From contig CAKPAB010000046.1 of NCBI GenBank assembly GCA_934132805.1, positions 1 to 8,835 on the forward strand: a stretch of DNA of 8,835 nt, read 5' to 3'. The first letter of the stretch is position 1. Each line of letters begins with the position of its first letter. The notes beneath the pieces were generated by a model. The model did no database searches, was not told the origin of the DNA, and saw only the letters and a list, made by a program, of their open reading frames with translations. Made by a program: the position numbers and the translations under genes. Of the stretch, positions 1 to 5,707 are shown in pieces. This DNA comes from an uncultured Clostridia bacterium (lineage in GTDB: Bacteria; Bacillota; Clostridia; TANB77; CAG-508).

Positions 1-25
1 AAAGCATATACATATATACAGTTTT

Positions 26-54
26 AGCCTGAGTGAGAGAGGCTCCAGTTTTTT
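26..54 (+). terminator. Possible weak intrinsic terminator of an upstream gene
   Basis: A 5-bp stem (AGCCT 26-30, AGGCT 40-44) with a 9-nt loop is followed four bases later by a run of six T (49-54). The stem is short and not directly joined to the T run, so it is weaker than the other terminators in this window. The gene it would serve lies outside the window. Confidence 0.25.
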
Positions 55-224
55 ATGTTAGATTTTCTTTTTGAACGTAATGAATAGGACGAAATTTCAA
101 ATATATACAATTACCCAAGGGGAATGGGTGCCACACAAACAGTAATTTTATGGACTGCGAACTGTAACTTTTAGTTTATAAGTAGTAACAATTTTATAAA
201 AAAGTAGCAAATGTCGAAAAAACT

Positions 225-232
225 CATATAAT
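225..232 (+). promoter_or_regulatory. Candidate sigma-E-type -10 box of the cotJ operon
   Basis: CATATAAT at 225-232 matches seven of eight positions of the sigma-E -10 consensus CATACAAT known from Bacillus. It lies 21 bp upstream of the cotJA start codon, so the leader would be short. The best -35-like sequence, GCAAATG at 207-213, matches only loosely and the 11-bp spacer is shorter than usual, which lowers confidence. The cotJ operon of Bacillus subtilis is mother-cell, sigma-E controlled, so this assignment fits the gene content. Confidence 0.4.
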
Positions 233-253
233 AAAACTAAAGGAGGAAACAAA

Positions 254-628
254 ATGTTTAGAAGAAAATGTTATTGTATGAATAATAATTATCAAAATAA
301 TTCATGTGAAGAAAAAAATGACATATTTGAAGATAAATGTTCAAATATATCAAATATGAACTCTAGTTGTAATCAAGATGAATACATGGACTGTTGTGAA
401 TGTGGATTTGAGGAAGAAGACAATGTATTTCCTGAAAATCCACTGTTAGGGCAAAGTTATGTACCCATTCAATATATGGATAAAACCTTTAAACCATGTG
501 TAGGTCTAAAAATGGGAACAATCTTTCCAGAACTAGTTAGCCCATATGCTCCAGGTCAATCTATGAGAGAGATAGAGTATATAGCATCTACAAATACTGT
601 AAAGGAGGGCTGTAACAAATGTCAATAG
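254..628 (+). CDS. cotJA: Spore coat-associated protein CotJA, with Asn/Cys-rich N-terminal extension
   Basis: This 124-residue protein is the first gene of a cotJABC operon. Residues about 60-110 show the CotJA signature: a Tyr-Val-Pro stretch, then GLKMGTIFPEL, then SPYAPGQSMRE. CotJA is a small inner-coat-associated protein made in the mother cell and needed with CotJB and CotJC for coat assembly. The start is supported by AGGAGG at 241-246, eight bases before the ATG. The Bacillus protein is about 80 residues long; the excess here is an N-terminal tail of roughly 60 residues rich in Asn, with eight cysteines at 6, 8, 18, 29, 39, 47, 48 and 50. The tail looks disordered and could crosslink through disulfides or bind metal (inference). 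The stop codon overlaps the start of cotJB by 10 nt, indicating coupled translation. Confidence 0.9.
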   Translation: MFRRKCYCMNNNYQNNSCEEKNDIFEDKCSNISNMNSSCNQDEYMDCCECGFEEEDNVFPENPLLGQSYVPIQYMDKTFKPCVGLKMGTIFPELVSPYAPGQSMREIEYIASTNTVKEGCNKCQ

Positions 629-1002
629 AAGAAAATAGAAATTGTAATTGCAATGATAATATGAAAAATAATATGATGAATAATTTTAACATTACATCAA
701 ATATGAATGCAACACCTGAAATGACAATGAATGTACAAGGAAGGCCAATAGATTGCTGCACCAAAGAAGAAATGTTGCAACAAATAAGATGTTGTGATTT
801 TGCCATTACTGAACTTGCTTTATACCTAGATACGCATCCAACAGATGATAAGGCGCTTTGCTTGCATAGAAAATATTGTAAAGAGGCTCGAGATTTAAAA
901 GATAAATATCAAAAAGTTTATGGTCCTTTAACTATAAATTGTCCTTGCAATAAATGGAGATGGTTAGAAGAGCCATGGCCTTGGGAAGGAGGAATAAACT
1001 AA
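619..1002 (+). CDS. cotJB: Spore coat protein CotJB, with Asn/Met/Cys-rich N-terminal extension
   Basis: This 127-residue protein is the second gene of the cotJ operon. Residues about 50-125 form the CotJB domain: a helical segment (EEMLQQIRCCDFAITELALYL), a conserved DTHP turn, a second helix ending in YG-PLT, and the diagnostic Trp/Pro-rich tail WRWLEEPWPWEGG at 113-125. The family works with CotJA and CotJC in spore coat morphogenesis. A strong site, AAAGGAGGG (601-609), lies nine bases before the ATG and supports this start over several internal Met codons. The first 45 or so residues are an Asn/Met-rich tail absent from the shorter Bacillus protein (about 87 residues). Ten cysteines occur, including the pairs 46-47 and 58-59. 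The TAA stop and the cotJC ATG share one base (TAATG). Confidence 0.9.
   Translation: MSIEENRNCNCNDNMKNNMMNNFNITSNMNATPEMTMNVQGRPIDCCTKEEMLQQIRCCDFAITELALYLDTHPTDDKALCLHRKYCKEARDLKDKYQKVYGPLTINCPCNKWRWLEEPWPWEGGIN
986..992 (+). promoter_or_regulatory. Ribosome site that fixes the cotJC start
   Basis: AAGGAGG at 986-992 lies nine bases before the ATG at 1002, inside the last codons of cotJB. The same reading frame stays open upstream to an ATG at 954, but that codon has no ribosome site and would add 16 residues encoded by the CotJB tail region. The ATG at 1002 also gives the MWTYNKTLQYP beginning typical of CotJC. Confidence 0.85.
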
Positions 1003-1592
1003 TGTGGACTTATAATAAAACATTACAATATCCAATTAATATAAAATGCCCAGATCCAAGATTGGCAAAAGTGATAATATCTCAATATGGTGGACCAGAT
1101 GGAGAATTAGCTGCATCTCTAAGATATTTATCTCAAAGATTTGGTATGCCTGACCAAAATGCAAAAGCTATTCTTAACGATATAGGCACAGAAGAGCTAG
1201 CTCACCTTGAAATGGTAGGAACAATAGTTCACCAATTAACAAGAGGAGCATCAATTGAAGAAATAGAAAAAGCAGGTCTTGGAGCATATTATACAGACCA
1301 TGGTGTAGATGTATACCCTCAGTCTGCGGCAGGTGTACCATTTGATGCAACATGCTTAGCTTGTAAAGGTGATCCAATTGCAAACTTGCAGGAAGATTTA
1401 GCTGCTGAACAAAAAGCTCGTGCAACTTATGAAAAATTGATAGATTTGTGCAGAGATAACCCTGACGTTATTGATCCATTAAGATATTTAAGAGAAAGAG
1501 AAGTTGTACATTTTCAAAGATTTGGTGAGGCATTAAGAGGCGTTCAAGGTAAATTGGCTGAAAAGAAATTTTATATGAATAATTGTGATTAA
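1002..1592 (+). CDS. cotJC: Spore coat protein CotJC, manganese-catalase family
   Basis: The product is 196 residues long, close to the Bacillus CotJC length of about 189. It belongs to the ferritin-like, non-haem manganese catalase family, which disproportionates hydrogen peroxide at a dinuclear Mn centre. The expected ligand positions are visible: E35 in GPDGELAAS, E65 and H68 in GTEELAHLEM, E136 in DLAAEQKARATYE and H170 in LREREVVHFQRF. Its conserved AGLGAYYTDHG and AAGVPF segments are also present. It is the last gene of the cotJ operon and is translationally coupled to cotJB by a TAATG junction. In the mother cell it would be deposited in the spore coat, perhaps giving peroxide protection. 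The intact metal site suggests an active enzyme, although catalase activity is inferred here. Five cysteines occur, including C118 and C121 in a CxxC. Confidence 0.95.
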   Translation: MWTYNKTLQYPINIKCPDPRLAKVIISQYGGPDGELAASLRYLSQRFGMPDQNAKAILNDIGTEELAHLEMVGTIVHQLTRGASIEEIEKAGLGAYYTDHGVDVYPQSAAGVPFDATCLACKGDPIANLQEDLAAEQKARATYEKLIDLCRDNPDVIDPLRYLREREVVHFQRFGEALRGVQGKLAEKKFYMNNCD

Positions 1593-1649
1593 AGTTTTTT
1601 ATGCAGTTTGTATTTAAAAATTGTATAATTTCTTAAATATATAGTATTT

Positions 1650-1686
1650 AAAAGAGAAAATCTAGTTTTCCTAAATTTTCTCTTTT
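1650..1686. terminator. Bidirectional hairpin terminator between cotJC and pyk
   Basis: A perfect 12-bp inverted repeat pairs 1650-1661 (AAAAGAGAAAAT) with 1675-1686 (ATTTTCTCTTTT) around a 13-nt loop. The outer part of each arm is four A or T residues, so transcripts from either side end in a U run. It lies between the converging cotJC and pyk genes, 58 bp past the cotJC stop, and can serve both. The stem is AT-rich and therefore moderately stable. Confidence 0.75.
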
Positions 1687-1687
1687 C

Positions 1688-1784
1688 TATTTTATATTTG
1701 AAGTAAATTTTGCAACATTTGCAGCTATTTTTTATTCAAGTATTTTATATTTTAACTAAATTTTTGCAACACTTGCAACTACTT
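1688..1784. repeat. Tandem imperfect duplication of the pyk 3' end
   Basis: The segment 1688-1730 is a near copy of 1741-1784, which covers the last nine codons and stop of pyk plus 15 bp beyond. They share the 12-bp TATTTTATATTT and then TAAA, TTTTGCAACA and TTGCA blocks, with about six substitutions and one single-base length difference. Read on the minus strand, the gene copy ends VVASVAKI followed by TAG, while the downstream copy reads AANVAKFTSNIK followed by TAG. The second copy lies after the pyk stop and is not translated as part of it. Confidence 0.7.
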
Positions 1785-3189
1785 TGCTTGTTTCAACATT
1801 TGCTAATGCTACAGCTCCACCTGAAATTACGATTGTGTCTCCTTTTTCAAGAATTCCTTTATCTTGTAATTTTTTAATTCCATTTTCAACAGTTGCATCA
1901 ATGTTTTCAGCACTTTCTACAAATACTGGTGTTACATTCCAAGCTAGTGCTAATTGGTTAAATGTTCTTCTATTATCTGTTATAGCTAAAATTGGGCAAC
2001 CTGCTCCAAGTCCTGCTATTTTTCTTGCAGAGTTTCCAGAATTTGTGTAACATACAATTGCATCTGCTTCCATGTTCATTGCTGTAACACATGTTGAGTA
2101 TGCAACTTTTGTTTCAAAGTCTGATAAATCAATATTATCGTTTGTTCTAAATCTTTTCCAGTAATCTATTTCTGGTTCTACTCTATTTGCTATTTTAACC
2201 ATTGTTTGAACGCATTCTACTGGATAATCACCTTGTGCACATTCTCCTGATAACATTATTGCACTTGTTCTATCATAAATAGCATTTGCAACGTCACTTG
2301 CTTCAGCTCTTGTTGGTAATGGTTGATGTGTCATTGATTCTAACATTTGTGTAGCTGTTATTGCTGGTTTGCTTAATCTGTTAGATGTTTTTATAATTCT
2401 TTTTTGCATTACTGGTGGTTCTGTAAAGTCTGTTTCTGTTGCCATGTCTCCTCTGGCAATCATTTGTGCGTCTGCTTCTTCTAGTATATCGTCTAAGTTT
2501 GATATACCTTCAACGTTTTCAATTTTTGTTATTATTTGAATGTCTTTTCCACCGTTTTCGTCTAATACTTTTCTTACTTGTCTTACATCATCTAAATTTC
2601 TTGCAAATGAAATTGCAACAAAGTCATAATCATGTTCACAAGCTGTTTTTAAATCTGCTATATCTTTTTCAGCTAAACCTGGTAATCTAATTACTGTTCC
2701 TGGTAGGTTCATTGTTTTTCTACTTCCTAATCCATTTCCGTGAACTACTGTACAAACTATGTCTTTTCCAGTAACTTCGTCAACTTTTAATTCAATTGCT
2801 CCATCGTCAATTAATATTTTTGTACCTGGTTGTACATCTTTATATAATTCTTTGTATGATACAGAAACTCCATCTTCGTTTCCTTCAATATCTTCATTGA
2901 ATAATGTGAATTTTTGTCCATCTTTTAATTCAATTTTTTTATTTTTTCCTGTGTACAACATTCCTGTTCTTATTTCAGGACCTTTCATATCTAATAATAA
3001 TGCTACTGGTATGTCTAATTCTTTTCTTAATTTGATTATGTTTTCTGTTTTTTCAGATTGTTCATCCCAGCTTCCATGAGAATAGTTAACTCTTGTTACA
3101 TTTAGACCTGCATTAAATAATTCTTCTAATTTGTTTTCACTTGCTGGTCCTATTGTTCCAACTATTTTTGTTTTTCTTAATTGTTTCAT
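1756..3189 (-). CDS. pyk: Pyruvate kinase
   Basis: This 477-residue cytoplasmic enzyme converts phosphoenolpyruvate and ADP to pyruvate and ATP, the last step of glycolysis. It has the usual three-domain length and lacks the extra C-terminal PEP-utiliser-like domain of Bacillus Pyk (about 585 residues). Visible family motifs are KTKIVGTIGPAS (6-17), the substrate loop R33-V-N35-Y-S37-H38-G, LLLDMKGPEIRTG (64-76) and TKIENVEG (221-228) with catalytic K222 and metal ligand E224. ARGD follows at 245-248 with ligand D248, then ATQMLESM (279-286), PTRAEASDVANA (292-303) and IMLSGE (311-316). Oddities are DMATETDFTEPP after ARGD, where the family has DLGVE plus a Pro, and GECAQGDYP in place of GETAxGxYP. 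GGGAGG (3197-3202) lies seven bases before the start. It has its own promoter and follows the thioesterase by 131 bp, separated by a palindrome. Confidence 0.96.
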   Translation of the reverse strand: MKQLRKTKIVGTIGPASENKLEELFNAGLNVTRVNYSHGSWDEQSEKTENIIKLRKELDIPVALLLDMKGPEIRTGMLYTGKNKKIELKDGQKFTLFNEDIEGNEDGVSVSYKELYKDVQPGTKILIDDGAIELKVDEVTGKDIVCTVVHGNGLGSRKTMNLPGTVIRLPGLAEKDIADLKTACEHDYDFVAISFARNLDDVRQVRKVLDENGGKDIQIITKIENVEGISNLDDILEEADAQMIARGDMATETDFTEPPVMQKRIIKTSNRLSKPAITATQMLESMTHQPLPTRAEASDVANAIYDRTSAIMLSGECAQGDYPVECVQTMVKIANRVEPEIDYWKRFRTNDNIDLSDFETKVAYSTCVTAMNMEADAIVCYTNSGNSARKIAGLGAGCPILAITDNRRTFNQLALAWNVTPVFVESAENIDATVENGIKKLQDKGILEKGDTIVISGGAVALANVETSKVVASVAKI

Positions 3190-3221
3190 TTTTATTCCTC
3201 CCTTTTTCTTAACCGTTATCT

Positions 3222-3251
3222 ATTATATCACAACTAATTACAATTTTTCAA
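3222..3251 (-). promoter_or_regulatory. Sigma-A promoter of pyk with extended -10
   Basis: On the minus strand TTGAAA (3246-3251) is followed after 18 bp by TATAAT (3222-3227), preceded by TG plus one base, an extended -10. The site is about 33 bp upstream of the pyk start codon and inside the thioesterase-pyk gap, so pyk can be transcribed independently of pgi. Confidence 0.75.
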
Positions 3252-3261
3252 CATTTTTTTT

Positions 3262-3308
3262 AAAATTTTTCGGGATTAAAGACCCGTCCCCAAATCTCGA
3301 AAAATTTT
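3262..3308. repeat. REP-like palindrome, possible terminator after the thioesterase
   Basis: A 16-bp stem pairs 3262-3277 with 3293-3308, with one G-T pair at 3273/3297 and a 15-nt C-rich loop. The outer arm is AAAATTTTTCG and the inner part GATT/AATC. The right half GTCCCCAAATCTC (3286-3298) matches GTCCCTAAATCCC (4169-4181) of the larger palindrome at 11 of 13 positions, so the two appear related. On the minus strand the stem ends in TTTT, so it may also end transcripts from the thioesterase gene. Confidence 0.7.
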
Positions 3309-3320
3309 AACACTATACAT

Positions 3321-4043
3321 CTATTTCAAAATTACAATTGCATGAGGTCTACTCCCATCACTATTAAAAATAGATACAATATGCTCTCCATCTTTAAAAG
3401 TATATCTACATCTAACAACATCACCTAATTTTACCTCTTTTTTATATTGAATTCTAAAATTATCAAAAGGTCTTTGCTCATAAACCTCCTCTGGTAAAGC
3501 CTCATATGCAATATCTAGATAATACAAATTATGCATATGTCCATTTAAATCTATATCTCTTCTAGAAACTTTATATTCAATTTCACTACTAAATTCTTCT
3601 GGTGCTTTCAGCTTATCCAATTCTTCTATATTAAATACACTTTTTTCTTCAATTTGATATTTTTCATAAATTTCTTCTGTTATTTTTGCAATTTTTCCAG
3701 TCTCAATATCTATTAAAACCCATTTTGATGTTCCTATCACGCACAAGTTATTTTCTATGTCATACATCTCAAAATCTCTATATGTATATGTTCTTTTCAT
3801 TGTTCTGCCCCACGTTGATACATTTAATTTTTCACCATATTTAGGTCTTTTTAGAACTTGAACTTTCCAATCTAGTAATACCCATGTTACTCCTGTTTTT
3901 TTTATATCATTTGGTCCGTATCCTGCAATATCAGAGTGATGTGTTCCTATGTTTTCGAATATTTCTAATATTGCTCTGTTTTTCATGTAATTTTCTTTTC
4001 CTATATCTTTTAATTGCATTGTAAATTGCTCTTTAAATATCAT
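3321..4043 (-). CDS. Acyl-ACP thioesterase
   Basis: This 240-residue protein matches the FatA/FatB-type acyl-ACP thioesterase family, which hydrolyses acyl-ACP to free fatty acid and ACP in the cytoplasm and can end fatty acid synthesis. Two hot-dog halves are apparent, roughly residues 1-125 and 150-240. The first has the family-like pattern GVTWVLLDWKVQVLKRPKYGE followed by VSTWGR and a SKWVLID strand. The second carries the catalytic motif D165-L-N167-G-H169, followed by N172 and Y174, with E203 in IQYKKEV as a candidate fourth catalytic residue. The family more often reads HVNN where this has HMHN. GAGGT (4050-4054) lies six bases before the start and only seven bases from the large palindrome at 4062-4182. 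No promoter fits between that palindrome and the gene, so it is probably co-transcribed with pgi through the palindrome. Chain-length specificity cannot be read from the sequence. Confidence 0.88.
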   Translation of the reverse strand: MIFKEQFTMQLKDIGKENYMKNRAILEIFENIGTHHSDIAGYGPNDIKKTGVTWVLLDWKVQVLKRPKYGEKLNVSTWGRTMKRTYTYRDFEMYDIENNLCVIGTSKWVLIDIETGKIAKITEEIYEKYQIEEKSVFNIEELDKLKAPEEFSSEIEYKVSRRDIDLNGHMHNLYYLDIAYEALPEEVYEQRPFDNFRIQYKKEVKLGDVVRCRYTFKDGEHIVSIFNSDGSRPHAIVILK

Positions 4044-4061
4044 TTTACTACCTCTTTTCCA

Positions 4062-4182
4062 AGGGATTTAGGGACGTTCCTTAAACTCCCTTCAAATGGG
4101 GATTGTGGGACATTCCTAGTTTCCAAAGGAGTGTCCCATATTCCCTTTAAAAAGGGATTTTAAGGAACGTCCCTAAATCCCT
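4062..4182. repeat. Nested 121-nt REP/BIME-like palindrome
   Basis: The outer arms are a perfect 24-bp inverted repeat (4062-4085 and 4159-4182). Inside, 4098-4117 pairs with 4127-4146 at 19 of 20 positions counting G-T pairs, leaving a 9-nt apical loop. Each half is itself a direct repeat at 36-bp spacing: GGGATTTAGGGACGTTCCT (4063-4081) and GGGATTGTGGGACATTCCT (4099-4117) agree at 16 of 19 positions. The order is therefore forward, forward, reverse, reverse, as in paired REP elements. It is much richer in G+C than its surroundings. The right arm overlaps the last two codons and the stop of pgi. As RNA it would form one long hairpin that could attenuate or stabilise the pgi-thioesterase transcript. 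Confidence 0.85.
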
Positions 4183-5480
4183 GGTTTTTTCAACAGCTTA
4201 AACATATTCTTCTTATATTCCTCTACACCTGGTTGATTAAATGGGTTTACTCCAAGTATCATTCCAGATATAGCACATGCTTTTTCAAAGAAATATATTA
4301 ATTCTCCTATATTTTCTTCATCTAATTTTTCTATGTTTATTATTATATTTGGAACATCTCCTGTAACATGTGCTTTTACAGTTCCTTCCATTGCCATTTT
4401 ATTTACATAGTCTAGTGTTTTTCCTGCTAAATAATTTAAGCCGTCTAAATTGTCTTCGTCTTTATTTATTGTTATATCTGATTTTGATTTTTCTATTGAT
4501 ATAACTGTTTCAAATAAGTTTCTTCTTCCTTCTTGAATGTATTGTCCCATTGAGTGCAAGTCTGTTGTAAAGTCCACTCCTGCTGGGAAGATTCCTTTTT
4601 GGTCTTTTCCTTCGCTTTCTCCATAAAGCTGTTTCCACCATTCTGTGAAATAGTGCATTTTTGGCTCATAGTTTACTAATATTTCTGTATTTTTATATAA
4701 TTTGTATAAAATATTTCTTGTAACAGCATATTTATAGCATTCGTTGTATTTTAAATTTGAGTCGTCATATCTTTCTTGTGCATTTTGAGCTCCTTGCATT
4801 AATTTATCTATGTCAATTCCTGCTGTTGCTATTGGTAATAAGCCTACTGCTGTTAGTACTGAATATCTTCCTCCTACATTGTCTGGTATAATAAATTTTT
4901 CGTATCCTTCATTGTCTGCAAGTGTTTTTAGCGCTCCTTTTTCTTTATCTGTTGTTACATATATTCTACTTCTTGCTTCTTCTATCCCATATTTATTTTC
5001 TAGTATTTCTCTAAAAATTCTAAATGCTATTGCTGGCTCTGTTGTTGTTCCAGATTTTGATATTACGTTTACAGAAAAGTCTTTGTCTCCTATATATTCA
5101 ATTAGTTCATTGATGTAATTAGGGCTTAGATTATTTCCTACGTATAGTATTTGTGGATATTTTCTTTGTTTTTCTGTTAGCATGTTACTAAATGTACTTG
5201 TTAATGCTTCTATAACTGCTCTTGCTCCTAAATATGAGCCTCCTATTCCAATGACTACTAATATATCTGATTCTTTTTTTATTTTTTTTGCTGCTTTTTT
5301 TATTCTTGAAAATTCCTTTTTGTCATAGTTAGTTGGTAATTCTAACCAACCTACAAAGTCTTTTTCGTCATTTGCTCTTTTGTGTAGCTCTTTGTGTATA
5401 TTTTCTACTTGTTCTTTGTATTCCATTATTGTTTTTTGTGGTATCCCTGTGTTTTTTAAATTTACTTTTATTCCTGCCAT
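4173..5480 (-). CDS. pgi: Glucose-6-phosphate isomerase, C-terminus shortened
   Basis: Pgi interconverts glucose 6-phosphate and fructose 6-phosphate in the cytoplasm, at the entry to glycolysis and in gluconeogenesis. The 435 residues match the Firmicutes-type enzyme throughout: VIGIGGSYLGARA (76-88), the phosphate-binding VISKSGTTTEPA (139-150), GGRYSVLTAVGLLP (203-216), GESEGKDQKGIFP (287-299) with E290, TDLHSMGQY (306-314) with H309, and VNPFNQPGVEEYKKNMF (411-427) with the catalytic lysine at K423. The start has AAGGAAGG just upstream. The Bacillus subtilis enzyme is about 450 residues and continues some 14 residues past GKPGF. Here the protein stops at KKPGI, with the last two codons and TAG lying inside the palindrome at 4062-4182. 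All catalytic residues are retained, so activity is likely. The thioesterase follows 129 bp downstream. Confidence 0.96.
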   Translation of the reverse strand: MAGIKVNLKNTGIPQKTIMEYKEQVENIHKELHKRANDEKDFVGWLELPTNYDKKEFSRIKKAAKKIKKESDILVVIGIGGSYLGARAVIEALTSTFSNMLTEKQRKYPQILYVGNNLSPNYINELIEYIGDKDFSVNVISKSGTTTEPAIAFRIFREILENKYGIEEARSRIYVTTDKEKGALKTLADNEGYEKFIIPDNVGGRYSVLTAVGLLPIATAGIDIDKLMQGAQNAQERYDDSNLKYNECYKYAVTRNILYKLYKNTEILVNYEPKMHYFTEWWKQLYGESEGKDQKGIFPAGVDFTTDLHSMGQYIQEGRRNLFETVISIEKSKSDITINKDEDNLDGLNYLAGKTLDYVNKMAMEGTVKAHVTGDVPNIIINIEKLDEENIGELIYFFEKACAISGMILGVNPFNQPGVEEYKKNMFKLLKKPGI

Positions 5481-5553
5481 GTTTTTCCTTCCTTTCTTTA
5501 GGCATTTGTGGTTTAAAAATATTTTAACCTATATGCCTTCTTTTGTTTTTCTT

Positions 5554-5582
5554 ATTATATATGATTTGATTTTTAAATTCAA
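5554..5582 (-). promoter_or_regulatory. Sigma-A promoter of pgi
   Basis: On the minus strand TTGAAT (5577-5582) and TATAAT (5554-5559) are separated by 17 bp, the optimal spacing. The predicted start of transcription is near 5547, giving a leader of about 65 nt before the pgi ATG. It would also drive the thioesterase by read-through. Confidence 0.75.
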
Positions 5583-5608
5583 GTCCTAAAAATATTTTAA
5601 ATAATTTT

Positions 5609-5637
5609 TGTAACCAATTTTCTATTTTTTCATAATA
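5609..5637 (+). promoter_or_regulatory. Weak candidate sporulation promoter of the Cys-rich microprotein
   Basis: CATAATA at 5631-5637 fits the sigma-G-type -10 pattern CATnnTA. TGTAAC at 5609-5614, 16 bp upstream, is a partial match to a -35. A sigma-E-like ATACAAAT at 5644-5651 is an alternative. The AT-rich background makes chance matches likely; no good sigma-A promoter was found on this strand. Confidence 0.22.
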
Positions 5638-5707
5638 TGTATTATACAAATGAACAAGGAAAAACACAAAAAGAAAATAGTTTTTGCTTGGAAAGGGGGT
5701 CTAGACT

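Larger units (their letters stand above)
1..253. other. Upstream region without a convincing gene; several short hairpins
   Basis: I find no credible coding region here. The stretch is less AT-biased around 110-165 than the DNA on either side. It contains several short inverted repeats: AGCCT (26-30) with AGGCT (40-44), ACCCA (113-117) with TGGGT (125-129), and ACAGT (139-143) with ACTGT (161-165). A competing partner for CAGT is ACTG at 154-157. The first hairpin is followed by CAG and six T residues (49-54), so it could be a weak terminator of a gene left of the window. The other hairpins could belong to a small structured RNA or simply to a leader. I could not match the region to a riboswitch family that I know. 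Confidence 0.4.

Noticed and set aside
124..174. A 16-codon reading frame starting ATGGGTGCC in the leader.
   Set aside because: The purine-rich AAGGGGA lies directly against the ATG with no usable spacing, the peptide is very short, and the region is better described by inverted repeats.
219..236. ACTCATATAAT resembles the 5' start of a purine riboswitch aptamer.
   Set aside because: The rest of the aptamer (the TATGG, TTTCTACC and CCGTAAA elements) is absent; the ribosome site and cotJA follow at once. The sequence is better read as a sigma-E-like -10.
954..1001. Longer in-frame start of cotJC giving 16 extra residues.
   Set aside because: It has no ribosome site and overlaps the conserved CotJB C-terminus; the ATG at 1002 has AAGGAGG nine bases upstream and gives the expected family N-terminus.
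1174..1425. Minus-strand open frame of 83 codons opposite cotJC.
   Set aside because: Leu-rich antisense shadow of a well-supported manganese-catalase-like gene, with no family signature.
2759..3079. Plus-strand open frame of 106 codons opposite pyk.
   Set aside because: It lies fully antisense to conserved pyruvate kinase sequence, shows no ribosome site and its Ser/Phe/Asn-rich translation is typical of an antisense shadow in AT-rich DNA.
4062..4182. Repeated units considered as a CRISPR array.
   Set aside because: There are only four units in mixed orientation forming one palindrome, no unique spacers of regular length between direct repeats, and no cas genes.
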